In this document: positions 26,191-34,484 of the stretch, piece by piece
Numbering within the stretch: position 1 is the first letter of the stretch
Layout: each line of letters opens with the position of its first letter
DNA from: Stappia indica
Lineage (GTDB): Bacteria; Pseudomonadota; Alphaproteobacteria; Rhizobiales; Stappiaceae
Length of the DNA: 64,000 nt
Assembly (NCBI RefSeq): GCF_001696535.1
Contig: NZ_MBQE01000005.1
Location: 372,001-436,000, forward strand
Reading direction: 5' to 3'
Notes under the pieces: generated by a model
Seen by the model: the letters and a program-made list of their open reading frames with translations, nothing else
What the model was told of the DNA's origin: nothing
Database searches by the model: none
Program-made: the position numbers and the translations under genes

Positions 26191-26826
26191 TCAGCTGTGG
26201 GCGAAGATATCCGTGTCGTCCCAGCCGGCGAGATCGAGCGCGGCGCGGGTCGGCAAGAACCGGAAGCACGCCTCGGCGATCTGGGTGCGCCCCTCGCGCT
26301 CCAGCCGCTCGGCCAGCTTGTCCTTCAGGGCATGCAGGTAGAGCACGTCGGAGGCGGCATAGGCGAGCTGCGCGTCGGTCAGCGTCTCCGCCGCCCAGTC
26401 CGAGCTCTGCTGCTGCTTGGAAATCTCCACGCCGATCAGCTCGCGGGCCAGATCCTTGAGCCCGTGCCGGTCGGTATAGGTGCGCACCAGCCGCGAGGCG
26501 ATCTTGGTGCACCAGACCGGCGCGCAGTCGATGCCGAGCCCGTGCGACAGCACGGCGACGTCGAAGCGGGCGAAGTGGAACAGCTTGGTCTTGGCGGGAT
26601 CGCCCAGCAGCTTTGCGAGATTCGGCGCGCTGGTCTGGCCGTTTGCGATCTGCACCACGTCGGCGCTGCCGTCTCCGGCCGAGAGCTGCACCACGCAGAG
26701 CCGGTCGCGATGCGGCTTGAGGCCGAGCGTCTCGGTGTCGATCGCCACGGCATCCGCCGTCCGGTAGGCGGCCATGTCGGGCGAGGCGAGGTCGGGCAGG
26801 TCGCCGCGATGCAGGCGAATGGTCAT
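26191..26826 (-). CDS. RNase D-like 3'-5' exonuclease
   Basis: DEDD-type exonuclease of 211 residues from the ATG at 26826, which has GGAGG 9 bases upstream; the frame extends to 26994 without support. Exo I is AIDTETLG (Asp and Glu), Exo II lies in FHFARFDVAVLSH and Exo III includes YAASDVLYLH with the conserved Tyr and Asp. It lacks the HRDC domains of full RNase D and is about half that length, the usual alphaproteobacterial short form. Likely trims tRNA or other small RNA ends. It is close to, and in the same direction as, tRNA-Leu. Confidence 0.88.
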   Translation of the reverse strand: MTIRLHRGDLPDLASPDMAAYRTADAVAIDTETLGLKPHRDRLCVVQLSAGDGSADVVQIANGQTSAPNLAKLLGDPAKTKLFHFARFDVAVLSHGLGIDCAPVWCTKIASRLVRTYTDRHGLKDLARELIGVEISKQQQSSDWAAETLTDAQLAYAASDVLYLHALKDKLAERLEREGRTQIAEACFRFLPTRAALDLAGWDDTDIFAHS

Positions 26827-27007
26827 GAAAGCGTGCCTCCGGGCGGGATGCGTGTTCAGTGCCTTGTCGAAAGTGACGCTCTTGATATCGGCGTTTTCCG
26901 GCCGCGTCCATCTCGCGAAAGGCGATGCGGCCTGCGGTTTTGCGCCGAAAACGCGCGCAGTCTGACGCCGCGTCTGCAAGGTCGGGCATCGCAAGGCCCG
27001 CCAAAAC

Positions 27008-27038
27008 GAAAAAAGGCCCGGCGAACCGGACCTTTTTC
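27008..27038 (-). terminator. Terminator downstream of tRNA-Leu
   Basis: On the minus strand the stem AAAAAGG-x-CCGG/CCGG-x-CCTTTTT closes a short loop and ends in a run of six T, about 40 bases after the tRNA. Confidence 0.75.
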
Positions 27039-27075
27039 GTGTGCCTCGGACCTATTGGCATGTCCGAGACGAATT

Positions 27076-27162
27076 TGGTGCCCAGGAGAGGACTCGAACC
27101 TCCACGCCCTTTCGAGCGCTAGCACCTGAAGCTAGTGCGTCTACCAATTCCGCCACCTGGGC
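27076..27162 (-). tRNA. tRNA-Leu (anticodon CAG)
   Basis: 87 bases including an encoded CCA end. Acceptor GCCCAGG pairs with CCTGGGC; the anticodon stem CTAGC/GCTAG holds the loop TTCAGGT, giving anticodon CAG (CUG codons). The long variable arm and GGTTCGAGTCC T-arm are as expected for a leucine tRNA. Confidence 0.97.
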
Positions 27163-27173
27163 TGTGAGGCGGG

Positions 27174-27202
27174 CTTGTAAGGAACGTGTGCGGGCTTGTC
27201 AA
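27174..27202 (-). promoter_or_regulatory. Promoter of tRNA-Leu
   Basis: TTGACA (27202-27197) and TACAAG (27179-27174) on the minus strand are 17 bases apart and end 12 bases before the tRNA. Confidence 0.6.
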
Positions 27203-27477
27203 CGATGGTTTTTCAAAGCGCTCGCGTATGTGCAAAACCGGCCTTCACAGACGCCGGTGCAAGGGCTATTGAGACCGGGCAGGCGGGTTTTTCGCAAACC
27301 TCTTGTCGTCCGGCGCCGCGAATCGGCCCGTCATCGGCAGGAAGCGGCCCCGTCTCGAAAGATTCGCAATCCGGTGGTGCGACGGACAGCGTAGACGCTG
27401 AACGAGGCAAGGCACCCAACCGACATCGGGGGGCTCGCGCCCACCGATACACAGATGGTCACAGAGGGAGCGACGTC

Positions 27478-28482
27478 ATGTCCGCGGCATCTGGTTCGAA
27501 GGCCCTGAACGGCAAGCTCGTCACCGTGTTCGGCGGGTCCGGCTTCGTCGGCCGCCATGTGGTCCGGGCGCTGGCCCGGCGCGGCTACCGCGTTCGCGTG
27601 GCGGTGCGCCGTCCCGATCTTGCCGAACATGTGCAGCCGCTCGGCGCCGTCGGCCAGATCATGCCGGTGCAGGCCAACCTGCGCCATCGCTGGTCGGTCG
27701 ACCGGGCGGTGGTCGGCGCCGACGCGGTGGTCAATCTCGTCGGCATCCTCTACGAGGCCGGCGCCCAGACCTTCGACGCGGTGCAGTCCTTCGGTCCGCG
27801 TGCGGTCGCCGAGGCGGCGCGTGCCGCCGGCATCGACCGTGTGGTGCATCTGTCGGCCATCGGCGCCGATGCTGATTCGCCCGCGGCCTATGCCCGTTCC
27901 AAGGCGGCCGGCGAGCAGGCGGTGCTGGAGACGTCGCCGCAGGCGGTGATCCTGCGTCCCTCCATCGTCTTCGGTCCGGAGGACGATTTCTTCAACCGCT
28001 TCGCCTCCATGGCGCGCATGTCGCCGGTGGTGCCGCTGGTCGGCGGCGGCGTGACCAAGTTCCAGCCGGTCTTCGTCGGCGATGTCGCCGAGATGGTGGC
28101 GCGCGCGGTCGACGGCGAGCTGTCGCCGGGCACCGTCTACGAGCTCGGCGGACCGGAGGTTCTGTCCTTCCGCGAGTGCCTGGAGACCATGCTCAAGGTG
28201 ATTCGCCGCAACCGCGTGCTGGTGCCGCTGCCCTTCGGCCTTGCCCGCATCCAGGCGCGTTTCCTGCAGATGCTGCCCAAGCCCCTGCTGACGGTCGACC
28301 AGGTCGAGATGCTGAAGGTCGACAACGTGGTCTCCGAGCAGGCCGAGGCCGACGGGCGCACACTCAAGGCGCTGGGCATCGAGCCGCGCACCCTGGCGGC
28401 GATCCTGCCGACCTATCTGGAGCGCTACCGCGAGCACGGCCAGTACGACGCCAACCGCATGACGGCCGGCCCGGAAGTCTGA
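27478..28482 (+). CDS. NDUFA9-like NAD(P)-binding protein (atypical SDR)
   Basis: Extended-SDR-like protein of 334 residues related to the mitochondrial complex I accessory subunit NDUFA9. The Rossmann motif VFGGSGFVGRHVV is near residue 18 and the second-strand Arg-rich segment RVRVAVRRPDL favours NADPH. The usual YxxxK appears as YARSKAAGE. ATG at 27478 with GAGGGAG upstream; the frame extends to 27196 without homology. In alphaproteobacteria it is often a separate gene of unclear role, perhaps a complex I assembly or stability factor. It stands alone, followed by a terminator. Confidence 0.85.
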   Translation: MSAASGSKALNGKLVTVFGGSGFVGRHVVRALARRGYRVRVAVRRPDLAEHVQPLGAVGQIMPVQANLRHRWSVDRAVVGADAVVNLVGILYEAGAQTFDAVQSFGPRAVAEAARAAGIDRVVHLSAIGADADSPAAYARSKAAGEQAVLETSPQAVILRPSIVFGPEDDFFNRFASMARMSPVVPLVGGGVTKFQPVFVGDVAEMVARAVDGELSPGTVYELGGPEVLSFRECLETMLKVIRRNRVLVPLPFGLARIQARFLQMLPKPLLTVDQVEMLKVDNVVSEQAEADGRTLKALGIEPRTLAAILPTYLERYREHGQYDANRMTAGPEV

Positions 28483-28507
28483 TCGCGGCACTCTCACAAA
28501 ACGCTCG

Positions 28508-28540
28508 CGAGCCGGAGCGGCAGACCGCCGCTCCGGCTCG
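28508..28540. terminator. Convergent-gene terminator
   Basis: A perfect 14-base-pair stem (CGAGCCGGAGCGGC with GCCGCTCCGGCTCG) and a 5-base loop sit between two convergent stops. Short T stretches (GTTTCT on plus, GTTTTG on minus) follow on both sides. Confidence 0.7.
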
Positions 28541-28575
28541 TCGTGTTTCTGCCGGACGTCGCATCGAGGCTTGCC

Positions 28576-28950
28576 TCAGTCGAGACCGTGCCGCCACAGG
28601 CCGAAATCCGAGCCGAGCCGGCGGATCCGCTGCCGTTCGCGGCGGCCCAGCTCGTCGTCGGGCTCATAGCCGTAGTAGCCGCGCGACAGGCCGATATCGC
28701 GCAAACCCGCCTCGTCCAGCCGCTCCAGCGCCGCCCGGGTGCGCCGCGCCGAGCGCCAGCGCCGCCAGCCGGCGGCGAGGGCTTGCGCTGCCCGCGCCAG
28801 CAGCAGGGCCGGCAGGAAGCGCGGCGGCGCGGGGAAATCGTACGGGTCTGCCGCCGTGCGGCCGGTCTTCGGCGTTGCCGCCGCGTCGGGGCAGGACTTG
28901 AGCGAAGCGGTCCTGGTGGCCCCCATTCTGTTCACGCGCATGTCGGTCAT
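28576..28950 (-). CDS. DUF1127-domain protein with long N-terminus
   Basis: A 124-residue basic protein. The C-terminal half is a DUF1127 domain (WRRWRSARRTRAALERLDE and GLRDIGLSRGYYGYEPDD); small proteins of this family bind RNA and influence phosphate, nitrogen or virulence functions in related bacteria. Here about 60 extra residues precede it, beginning MTDMRVNRMGATRTASL. The ATG at 28950 has AGGAG 9 bases upstream. It is divergent from a WYL-family regulator across a clear inverted repeat, which suggests shared control. Confidence 0.8.
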   Translation of the reverse strand: MTDMRVNRMGATRTASLKSCPDAAATPKTGRTAADPYDFPAPPRFLPALLLARAAQALAAGWRRWRSARRTRAALERLDEAGLRDIGLSRGYYGYEPDDELGRRERQRIRRLGSDFGLWRHGLD

Positions 28951-29043
28951 GGCTGGCTCTCCTGTTGTCGGGCCGCGTTTCCCGTGAGGCCCCTCAAGGG
29001 CGCTGCGTTGTGGAAAGCGGCGATGCGAAGCAGGATGGCGGTC

Positions 29044-29071
29044 CATACCTGACACCAGCGCGTCAGGTATG
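29044..29071. promoter_or_regulatory. Perfect inverted repeat, likely operator of the WYL regulator
   Basis: CATACCTGAC (29044-29053) and GTCAGGTATG (29062-29071) are perfect 10-base arms around 8 bases. The element lies 45 bases before the WYL gene start and between it and the divergent DUF1127 gene. Its symmetry fits binding by a dimeric helix-turn-helix regulator. Confidence 0.6.
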
Positions 29072-29116
29072 TTCGGGCAGTGTTGGGCCAGGTGATTTTT
29101 TCCGGAGACAAGAGCG

Positions 29117-30142
29117 ATGAACGCCATCGAACGGGCGCTCGGCATCCTGCTGCTGCTGACCGGCGGCCAGCGCAGCGCGGTCGAGCTGGCGGAGCGATTC
29201 GGTGTCTCCGTGCGCACCATCTATCGCGATGTCGACCGGCTGCTGGCGCTGGGCATTCCGGTGGAGGCAGAGCGCGGGGCGGAGGGCGGCTACCGGCTGG
29301 CGCGCGACTACCTGCAGCCGCCGGTGGCGCTGACCCGCGGCGAGACGGCGGCGCTCCTGGTGGCTCTGGCCCTGGTGCGCGGCTTGCGGGCGACGCCGCT
29401 CCTGTCGGAGCTGGATGCGGCCGAGGCGAAGCTTCTGGCCTCGCTGCCGCGCGCCGCGCGCGAACTCTTCGCGCAGGGCGAGCGCATCGTCGGCATCGAG
29501 TGCCCGCCCGCCGACATCTTCCATCCCGAGCCGGACGGCACCGGCGAGGGCGACACCCAGCTTGCCGTCGACCGTTTCATGCAGGGGCTTCTCGCGTCAA
29601 AGCGCGTGCGCCTGACCCACGAGAACCCCTATCGCGGCCGCAGCGCCGACTACGACATGGAGCCGCACGGCATCCTGTTCGACCGCGATCGCTGGTACCT
29701 GTTCGGCCACGATGTCGACCTGGGCTCGGAGCGGCTGATCCGCGCCGACCGGGTGCGGGAGATCGAGGTCGGCGGCTTCGCCTTCCGTCCGCGTGCCGAG
29801 CTCTCGGTGCAGAGCCAGATCGGCCGCGCCTGGCTGTCGCGCGCCATGCGCCGCTGGGAGGGCGAGGGGCGGTTGAGCCGCCTTCTCGTCACGCGCGAAC
29901 AGGCCGAGCGCCTGCAGCGCGACTGGTACTATCGCCACGCGATCTTTGGGGCGCAGCACGGGGAGGACGCAGGGCAAGGCCTCTTGGAGGTGCGCATTCC
30001 CAGCACGGACGCGCAGGTGATCCTGCCGCTGGTGCGGTGGCTGGGGCCGGGCGCGCGCCTGCTCGCGCCGGACGAGCTGCGCCGCCAACTCGCGCAGGAG
30101 CTGGCGGCAATGGCGGCCGAGGCTTCAGCCGAAGAGATATAG
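29117..30142 (+). CDS. WYL-domain transcriptional regulator (YafY-like)
   Basis: Regulator of 341 residues: an N-terminal HTH_11 winged helix ([20 protein letters not shown], about residues 22-42), then a WYL domain (about 135-215; the segment [20 protein letters not shown], then [11 protein letters not shown]) and a C-terminal WCX-like extension. WYL domains bind small ligands or nucleic acid; YafY-type members often repress adjacent genes. An inverted repeat just upstream may be its autoregulatory site. Its last 18 bases overlap the convergent uppP gene. Confidence 0.88.
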   Translation: MNAIERALGILLLLTGGQRSAVELAERFGVSVRTIYRDVDRLLALGIPVEAERGAEGGYRLARDYLQPPVALTRGETAALLVALALVRGLRATPLLSELDAAEAKLLASLPRAARELFAQGERIVGIECPPADIFHPEPDGTGEGDTQLAVDRFMQGLLASKRVRLTHENPYRGRSADYDMEPHGILFDRDRWYLFGHDVDLGSERLIRADRVREIEVGGFAFRPRAELSVQSQIGRAWLSRAMRRWEGEGRLSRLLVTREQAERLQRDWYYRHAIFGAQHGEDAGQGLLEVRIPSTDAQVILPLVRWLGPGARLLAPDELRRQLAQELAAMAAEASAEEI

Positions 30143-30931
30143 GCCGGCGAATCCGGCAAGGCCGACGCCGATGCGCCACCAGGCGAAGGGCGCGAAACCG
30201 TGCCGGCTGACGAAGTCGAGCAGCCCGCGCACCACGAAGACGGCGGTGACGAAGGCGGCGACGAAACCGACCGCGATGATGGTCACGTCGTCGACCGACA
30301 GGATGTTGCGGTTCTTGTAGAGGTCGTAGACGAAGGCGCCGGCCATCGTCGGCATCGCCAGGAAGAACGAGAACTCCGCCGCCGAGCGCTTGTCCGTGCC
30401 CAGCAGCAGCGCGCCGGCGATGGTCGAGCCGGAGCGCGAGACGCCCGGCACCATGGCCAGCGTCTGGAAGAAGCCGATCGCCAGGCACAGCCACAGCGGA
30501 TAGTTCATCACGTTGTCGTAGCGCGGCACCCGCTTCATCCGGTCGACGGCCAGCAGCGCGATGCCGCCCAGCACCAGCGTGGTGCAGATCAGCGCCGGCG
30601 ATTCGAACAGCACTTCCTTGATGAAACTGTGGGCGAACACGCCGATCACCGCCGCCGGCAGGAAGGCGAGCAGGATGCCGGCGACGAAGCGTCGCGCCTC
30701 CGCCTGATGCGGCAGCGCCATCGCGATGGTCCACAGGCGGTGGAAATAGACGGACAGGATGGCGAGGATGGCGCCGAGCTGGATCAAAACCTCGAAGGTC
30801 TTGCCGGTGCTCTCGAATCCGATGAAATGTCCGAGCAGCAGGATGTGTCCGGTGGAGGACACGGGAATGAACTCGGTCAGGCCCTCGACAAGGCCGAGGA
30901 TCAGCGCTCCGACGAGCGTCTCCGATTGCAT
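30125..30931 (-). CDS. uppP: Undecaprenyl-diphosphatase UppP (BacA)
   Basis: Integral membrane phosphatase, 268 residues, that regenerates undecaprenyl phosphate for cell-wall synthesis and gives bacitracin resistance. Both active-site motifs are present: [14 protein letters not shown] near residue 16 and [12 protein letters not shown] near 165. Eight membrane spans are plausible. GGAGAG lies 9 bases before the ATG. The stop falls inside the end of the convergent WYL gene. A 10-base repeat, GGTTCCTTGC, occurs twice in tandem in the upstream region (about 30942-30970). Confidence 0.95.
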   Translation of the reverse strand: MQSETLVGALILGLVEGLTEFIPVSSTGHILLLGHFIGFESTGKTFEVLIQLGAILAILSVYFHRLWTIAMALPHQAEARRFVAGILLAFLPAAVIGVFAHSFIKEVLFESPALICTTLVLGGIALLAVDRMKRVPRYDNVMNYPLWLCLAIGFFQTLAMVPGVSRSGSTIAGALLLGTDKRSAAEFSFFLAMPTMAGAFVYDLYKNRNILSVDDVTIIAVGFVAAFVTAVFVVRGLLDFVSRHGFAPFAWWRIGVGLAGFAGLYLFG

Positions 30932-31056
30932 GGGCTGGACTCTCCGGTTCCTTGCAGGGGTTCCTTGCGGGAATTGCCGCGTTGTACGACGGCGTGGTGC
31001 GGCGTATACGGGGCCCCTGGCAAAGGGTGCCGCTCGCTCTGCACCGTTTGATTAAC

Positions 31057-31070
31057 CGTAACCGGTTACG
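31057..31070. promoter_or_regulatory. 14-base perfect palindrome before the GST gene
   Basis: CGTAACCGGTTACG is perfectly self-complementary and ends 8 bases before the ATG of the GST gene, where a ribosome-binding site would be expected and none is visible. It may be an operator in the divergent uppP/GST promoter region. Confidence 0.4.
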
Positions 31071-31078
31071 ATCCTCTT

Positions 31079-31771
31079 ATGCTGACGTTGTATCGCCATC
31101 CGTTCTCGCCCCAGTCGCGTTTCGTGCAGCTTGTGCTGGCCGAATATGGCGCCAAGGTGGAGTTCGTCACCGAGCGCCCTTGGGAGCGCCGTCGCGAGTT
31201 CCTGATGCTCAATCCGGCAGGATCCCTGCCGGTGCTGCGGGAAAACGACGGTCCGCCCGTGTGCGGGGCCTTCGCCATCATGGAATATCTCGACGAGACG
31301 CGCGGCTATGCGGTCGGCGACCGCCGGCTCATGCCCGACCATCCGGATGCGCGGGCCGAGACCCGGCGGCTGGTCGACTGGGCTGTGAACAAGCTCGACA
31401 ACGAGGTGATCGGCCCCTTCGTGCGCGAGCGCATCTACAAGCAGGACATGCCGTCCTCGCAGGGTGGGGGATCGCCGGATTCGGCCATCCTGCGCGCCGC
31501 GCGCTCCAATATCGGCCACCATCTGCGCTATTTCGGTTATCTTGCCGCCTCGCGCAACTGGCTGGCGGGCGAGCGGCTGACCTTCGCCGATTTCGCCGTG
31601 GCAGCGGAGCTGTCCTGCGCCGACTACCTGGGTGAGGTGCCATGGGCGGAGGAGGAAAACGTCAAGGCGTGGTACGCCCGGATGAAGTCGCGTCCGAGCT
31701 TCCGTCCGCTGCTGGCGGAGAAGATGCTGGGCATGCCGCCGGCGCCGGTCTACGCCGACCTGGACTTCTGA
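31079..31771 (+). CDS. Glutathione S-transferase family protein
   Basis: GST-fold protein of 230 residues. The N-terminal thioredoxin-like domain begins [18 protein letters not shown] and includes the cis-proline turn GSLPVL and the ESxx-like glutathione site as [12 protein letters not shown]. The C-terminal helical domain has [12 protein letters not shown]. The catalytic Tyr/Ser position may be Ser10 in PFSPQSR. No ribosome-binding site is visible before the ATG. The gene for queG overlaps its 3' end in another frame, a linkage seen in several alphaproteobacteria. Substrate unknown. Confidence 0.9.
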   Translation: MLTLYRHPFSPQSRFVQLVLAEYGAKVEFVTERPWERRREFLMLNPAGSLPVLRENDGPPVCGAFAIMEYLDETRGYAVGDRRLMPDHPDARAETRRLVDWAVNKLDNEVIGPFVRERIYKQDMPSSQGGGSPDSAILRAARSNIGHHLRYFGYLAASRNWLAGERLTFADFAVAAELSCADYLGEVPWAEEENVKAWYARMKSRPSFRPLLAEKMLGMPPAPVYADLDF

Positions 31772-32949
31772 GCCCGCAGCAGGCGGCCCGGCTGAAGGCC
31801 TCGCTCTCCGAAAAGGCGCGGGCGCTCGGCTTCGACGACATGCGCATCGCTGCCGCCGATGCACCGCCCCGAACTTCCGAAAACCTCGCAAGGTTCATCG
31901 CCGAGGGCCATCACGGCTCGATGGAGTGGATGGCCGAGACGGCGGAGCGCCGTGCAGCGCCCCAGGCCCTGTGGCCGGACGCACGCCGGGTGATCAGCCT
32001 GGCGCTCAGCTACGCCCCCGATGGCGACCCGCTGGCGACGCTTTCCGCGCGCGAGCAGGCGACCATCTCCGTCTATGCCCGCAACCGCGACTATCACGAC
32101 ATCATCAAGGGCCGGCTCAAGGAGCTGGCGCAGCACCTTCTGGCGCAGGCCCGGCGCATGGGGCTCGGCGAGGGGGAGGTGAAGGTCTTCGTCGACACCG
32201 CCCCGGTGATGGAAAAGCCGCTGGCCCAGCAGGCCGGCCTCGGCTGGCAGGGCAAGCACACCAATCTGGTTTCGCGCCGCCTCGGCTCCTGGTTCTTCCT
32301 CGCCGAGATCTTCACCGATCTCGAGCTGCCGGTGGACGAGGCCGAGGTCGACCATTGCGGCTCCTGCCGCGCCTGTCTGGACGTCTGCCCGACGGACGCA
32401 TTTCCCGCGCCCTACCGGCTCGATGCGCGCCGCTGCATCTCCTATCTGACCATCGAGAACAAGGGACCGATCCCGCGCGCCTTCCGCGCTGCCATGGGCA
32501 ACCGCATCTATGGCTGCGACGATTGCCTCGCCGCCTGTCCCTGGAACAAGTTCGCGGTCGAGGCGCGCGAGGCCCGCCTCGTCGCTCGCGACGAGCTGCG
32601 CGCGCCCGCGCTCGCCGATTTGCTGCAGCTGGACGATGCGGCGTTCCGCACCCTCTTTTCCGGTTCGCCGATCAAGCGCATCGGCCGCGACCGCTTCCTG
32701 CGCAATGTGCTGGTCGCCGCCGGCAATTCCGGCTCGCCCGCGCTTGGCACAAGGGTCGAGCCGTTGCTCGCCGACGCCAGCCCGCTGGTGCGCGGCGCGG
32801 CCGTGTGGGCGGCCTCGCGCCTGCTGCCGCCGGCGCGCTTTGCCGCCCTTGCTTCTGCCGCGCTGGAGAGCGAACAGGACGCGGAGGTGCGCGGGGAGTG
32901 GCAGGCGGCCCTTGCCGCCGCCGAGGAGGGGGCGGCCGGGCCGGGCTGA
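31669..32949 (+). CDS. queG: Epoxyqueuosine reductase QueG
   Basis: Cobalamin- and Fe-S-dependent enzyme for the last step of queuosine synthesis in tRNA. Two 4Fe-4S clusters are evident: [12 protein letters not shown] and, near the end, [13 protein letters not shown]. The conserved N-terminal region starts at [19 protein letters not shown], at or just after the GST stop. No ATG lies close to that point in frame; candidates are a GTG at 31669 (used here, 426 residues), an ATG at 31642, or a CTG at 31768 that would avoid the overlap. The C-terminus carries HEAT-like repeats ([14 protein letters not shown]). Confidence 0.9.
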   Translation: MVRPDEVASELPSAAGGEDAGHAAGAGLRRPGLLSPQQAARLKASLSEKARALGFDDMRIAAADAPPRTSENLARFIAEGHHGSMEWMAETAERRAAPQALWPDARRVISLALSYAPDGDPLATLSAREQATISVYARNRDYHDIIKGRLKELAQHLLAQARRMGLGEGEVKVFVDTAPVMEKPLAQQAGLGWQGKHTNLVSRRLGSWFFLAEIFTDLELPVDEAEVDHCGSCRACLDVCPTDAFPAPYRLDARRCISYLTIENKGPIPRAFRAAMGNRIYGCDDCLAACPWNKFAVEAREARLVARDELRAPALADLLQLDDAAFRTLFSGSPIKRIGRDRFLRNVLVAAGNSGSPALGTRVEPLLADASPLVRGAAVWAASRLLPPARFAALASAALESEQDAEVRGEWQAALAAAEEGAAGPG

Positions 32950-32951
32950 TC

Positions 32952-33716
32952 TCAGGCCAGCATGTGTCCGCCGTCGACCGGGATCGCCGCGCCGGTCATG
33001 AAGCGCGAGGCATCGCTCGCCAGCAGCAGGAACGGCCCGTCGAGATCCTCGTAATGGCCGATGCGGCGCATCGGCACCTGACGGATCATCGCCTTGCCGG
33101 CATCCGTGTCGAAATAGCCCTGGTTGATTTCCGTCTCGAAATAGCCCGGCTCCAGCGCGTTCACCCGCACGTTCAGCCTTGCGAATTCCAGCGCCAGCGC
33201 CCGCGTCATCTGCACGACGCCGGCCTTGGAGACCGCATAGCAGGCGGTGCCCATGCTCACCCGCTCGCCCAGGATCGAGGCGATGTTGACGATGTTGCCG
33301 GGCGTTTCCGTCTCGCGCCAGTGGCGAGCGGCGGAGATCGCCATCAGCCAGACGCCGCGCAGGTTGACCGACATCACCGCGTCGAAATCCTCCGCCGTCT
33401 GGTCGACCGCAAGTCCGGCCCGGGCGATCCCGGCATTATTGACGAGAATGTCGAGCCCGCCGAGCGCCGAGACCGCATCGGCAAGGCAGGCGTGGATCGC
33501 CGCCCCGTCGCCGACATCGAGCGCCAGCGCCGCCGCGTGCGGCGCGCCGAGCTCGCGCAGCTCGCTCACCAGCGCCTCGAGCCGGTCCTGGCGCCGTGCG
33601 GCCACGACGATGGAGGCGCCGGCCCGGGCCGCGACCCGCGCGAAATGCGAGCCGAGCCCGCTCGATGCGCCGGTGATCAGCATCCGTTTGCCGGACAGGT
33701 CCGCTGAAAGTGTCAT
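32952..33716 (-). CDS. SDR-family oxidoreductase
   Basis: Short-chain dehydrogenase of 254 residues. Cofactor motif TGASSGLGSHFA near residue 15; Arg-Arg in VAARRQDRLEAL suggests NADP preference. NNAG lies near 93, and Ser, Tyr and Lys of the active site are in NIASILGERV and YAVSKAG. The ATG at 33716 has GGGGGA 6 bases upstream. It stands alone between the convergent queG and the more distant rppH. The C-terminus DASRFMTGAAIPVDGGHMLA is typical. Substrate unknown. Confidence 0.88.
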   Translation of the reverse strand: MTLSADLSGKRMLITGASSGLGSHFARVAARAGASIVVAARRQDRLEALVSELRELGAPHAAALALDVGDGAAIHACLADAVSALGGLDILVNNAGIARAGLAVDQTAEDFDAVMSVNLRGVWLMAISAARHWRETETPGNIVNIASILGERVSMGTACYAVSKAGVVQMTRALALEFARLNVRVNALEPGYFETEINQGYFDTDAGKAMIRQVPMRRIGHYEDLDGPFLLLASDASRFMTGAAIPVDGGHMLA

Positions 33717-33919
33717 GGTGTCCCCCGTGAGCATGTTGCGCCGGAGCGGGACGAGCCTCAGGGGAGGCGCCGCTCGGGCTGGATCGCGCGGGGCCGCAAG
33801 GGTGCGGCCCGCCGGCGCGGTTGCGCGATCATGGCAGGCGGGGGCGCCGGACGCCATGACCGATTGCCCGGTCTGCGGGAAGCCGCTGGCCTGCGGAGCG
33901 GGCCGCAGCAGCTTGCAGC

Positions 33920-34420
33920 CTATCGGGTGAAGGCGGAGAAGGCCTGCACCACGCCCTCGTAGACGGGGCGCTTGAACGGGATGACGAGGCCCGGCAGTTC
34001 CTCCGCCCGCTGCCAGCGCCACTCGCTGAATTCCGGCTTGTGGCCGTCCGGCGGCGTCAGGATGTCGATCTCGCTCTCCTCGCCCTCGAAGCGGAAGGCG
34101 AACCACTTCTGCGTCTGGCCCTTGTAGCGGGCCTTGTGGCGCAGCGGCACGATGTCGGCCGGATAGTCGTAGGAGAACCAGGACGGCGCCTCGGCGATCA
34201 GCGTGATCGAGCGGATCGCCGTCTCCTCGTAGAGCTCGCGCCGCGCCGCCGCCAGCGGGTCCTCGCCCGCATCGATGCCCCCTTGCGGCATCTGCCAGCA
34301 ATAGTCGGGATCGACCCCGCCCTCCGGCGTGCGCTTGCCGGCCCACACCAGGCCGTCGGCATTGAGCAGCATCACGCCCACGCAGGGGCGGTAGTCGGGC
34401 AGGGCGGCGGGGCTGAGCAC
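33920..34420 (-). CDS. rppH: RNA pyrophosphohydrolase RppH
   Basis: Nudix hydrolase of 166 residues that removes pyrophosphate from mRNA 5' ends to start decay, and may also cleave dinucleoside polyphosphates. The Nudix box runs from GGIDAGEDPLAAARREL through YEETAI near residues 45-67, preceded by WQMPQGG, typical of RppH. The start is a GTG at 34420 with AGGAGA 8 bases upstream (VLSPAALPDYRPCVGVML). It follows the polysaccharide-deacetylase-like gene by 64 bases, the usual alphaproteobacterial neighbour. About 200 gene-free bases separate it from the SDR gene. Confidence 0.93.
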   Translation of the reverse strand: MLSPAALPDYRPCVGVMLLNADGLVWAGKRTPEGGVDPDYCWQMPQGGIDAGEDPLAAARRELYEETAIRSITLIAEAPSWFSYDYPADIVPLRHKARYKGQTQKWFAFRFEGEESEIDILTPPDGHKPEFSEWRWQRAEELPGLVIPFKRPVYEGVVQAFSAFTR

Positions 34421-34484
34421 GCGGCAGGTCTCCTGAGGATCGTGGACGGGAGGAACGAGAGGGTCGGCCGCGGCCGGCAGGATG

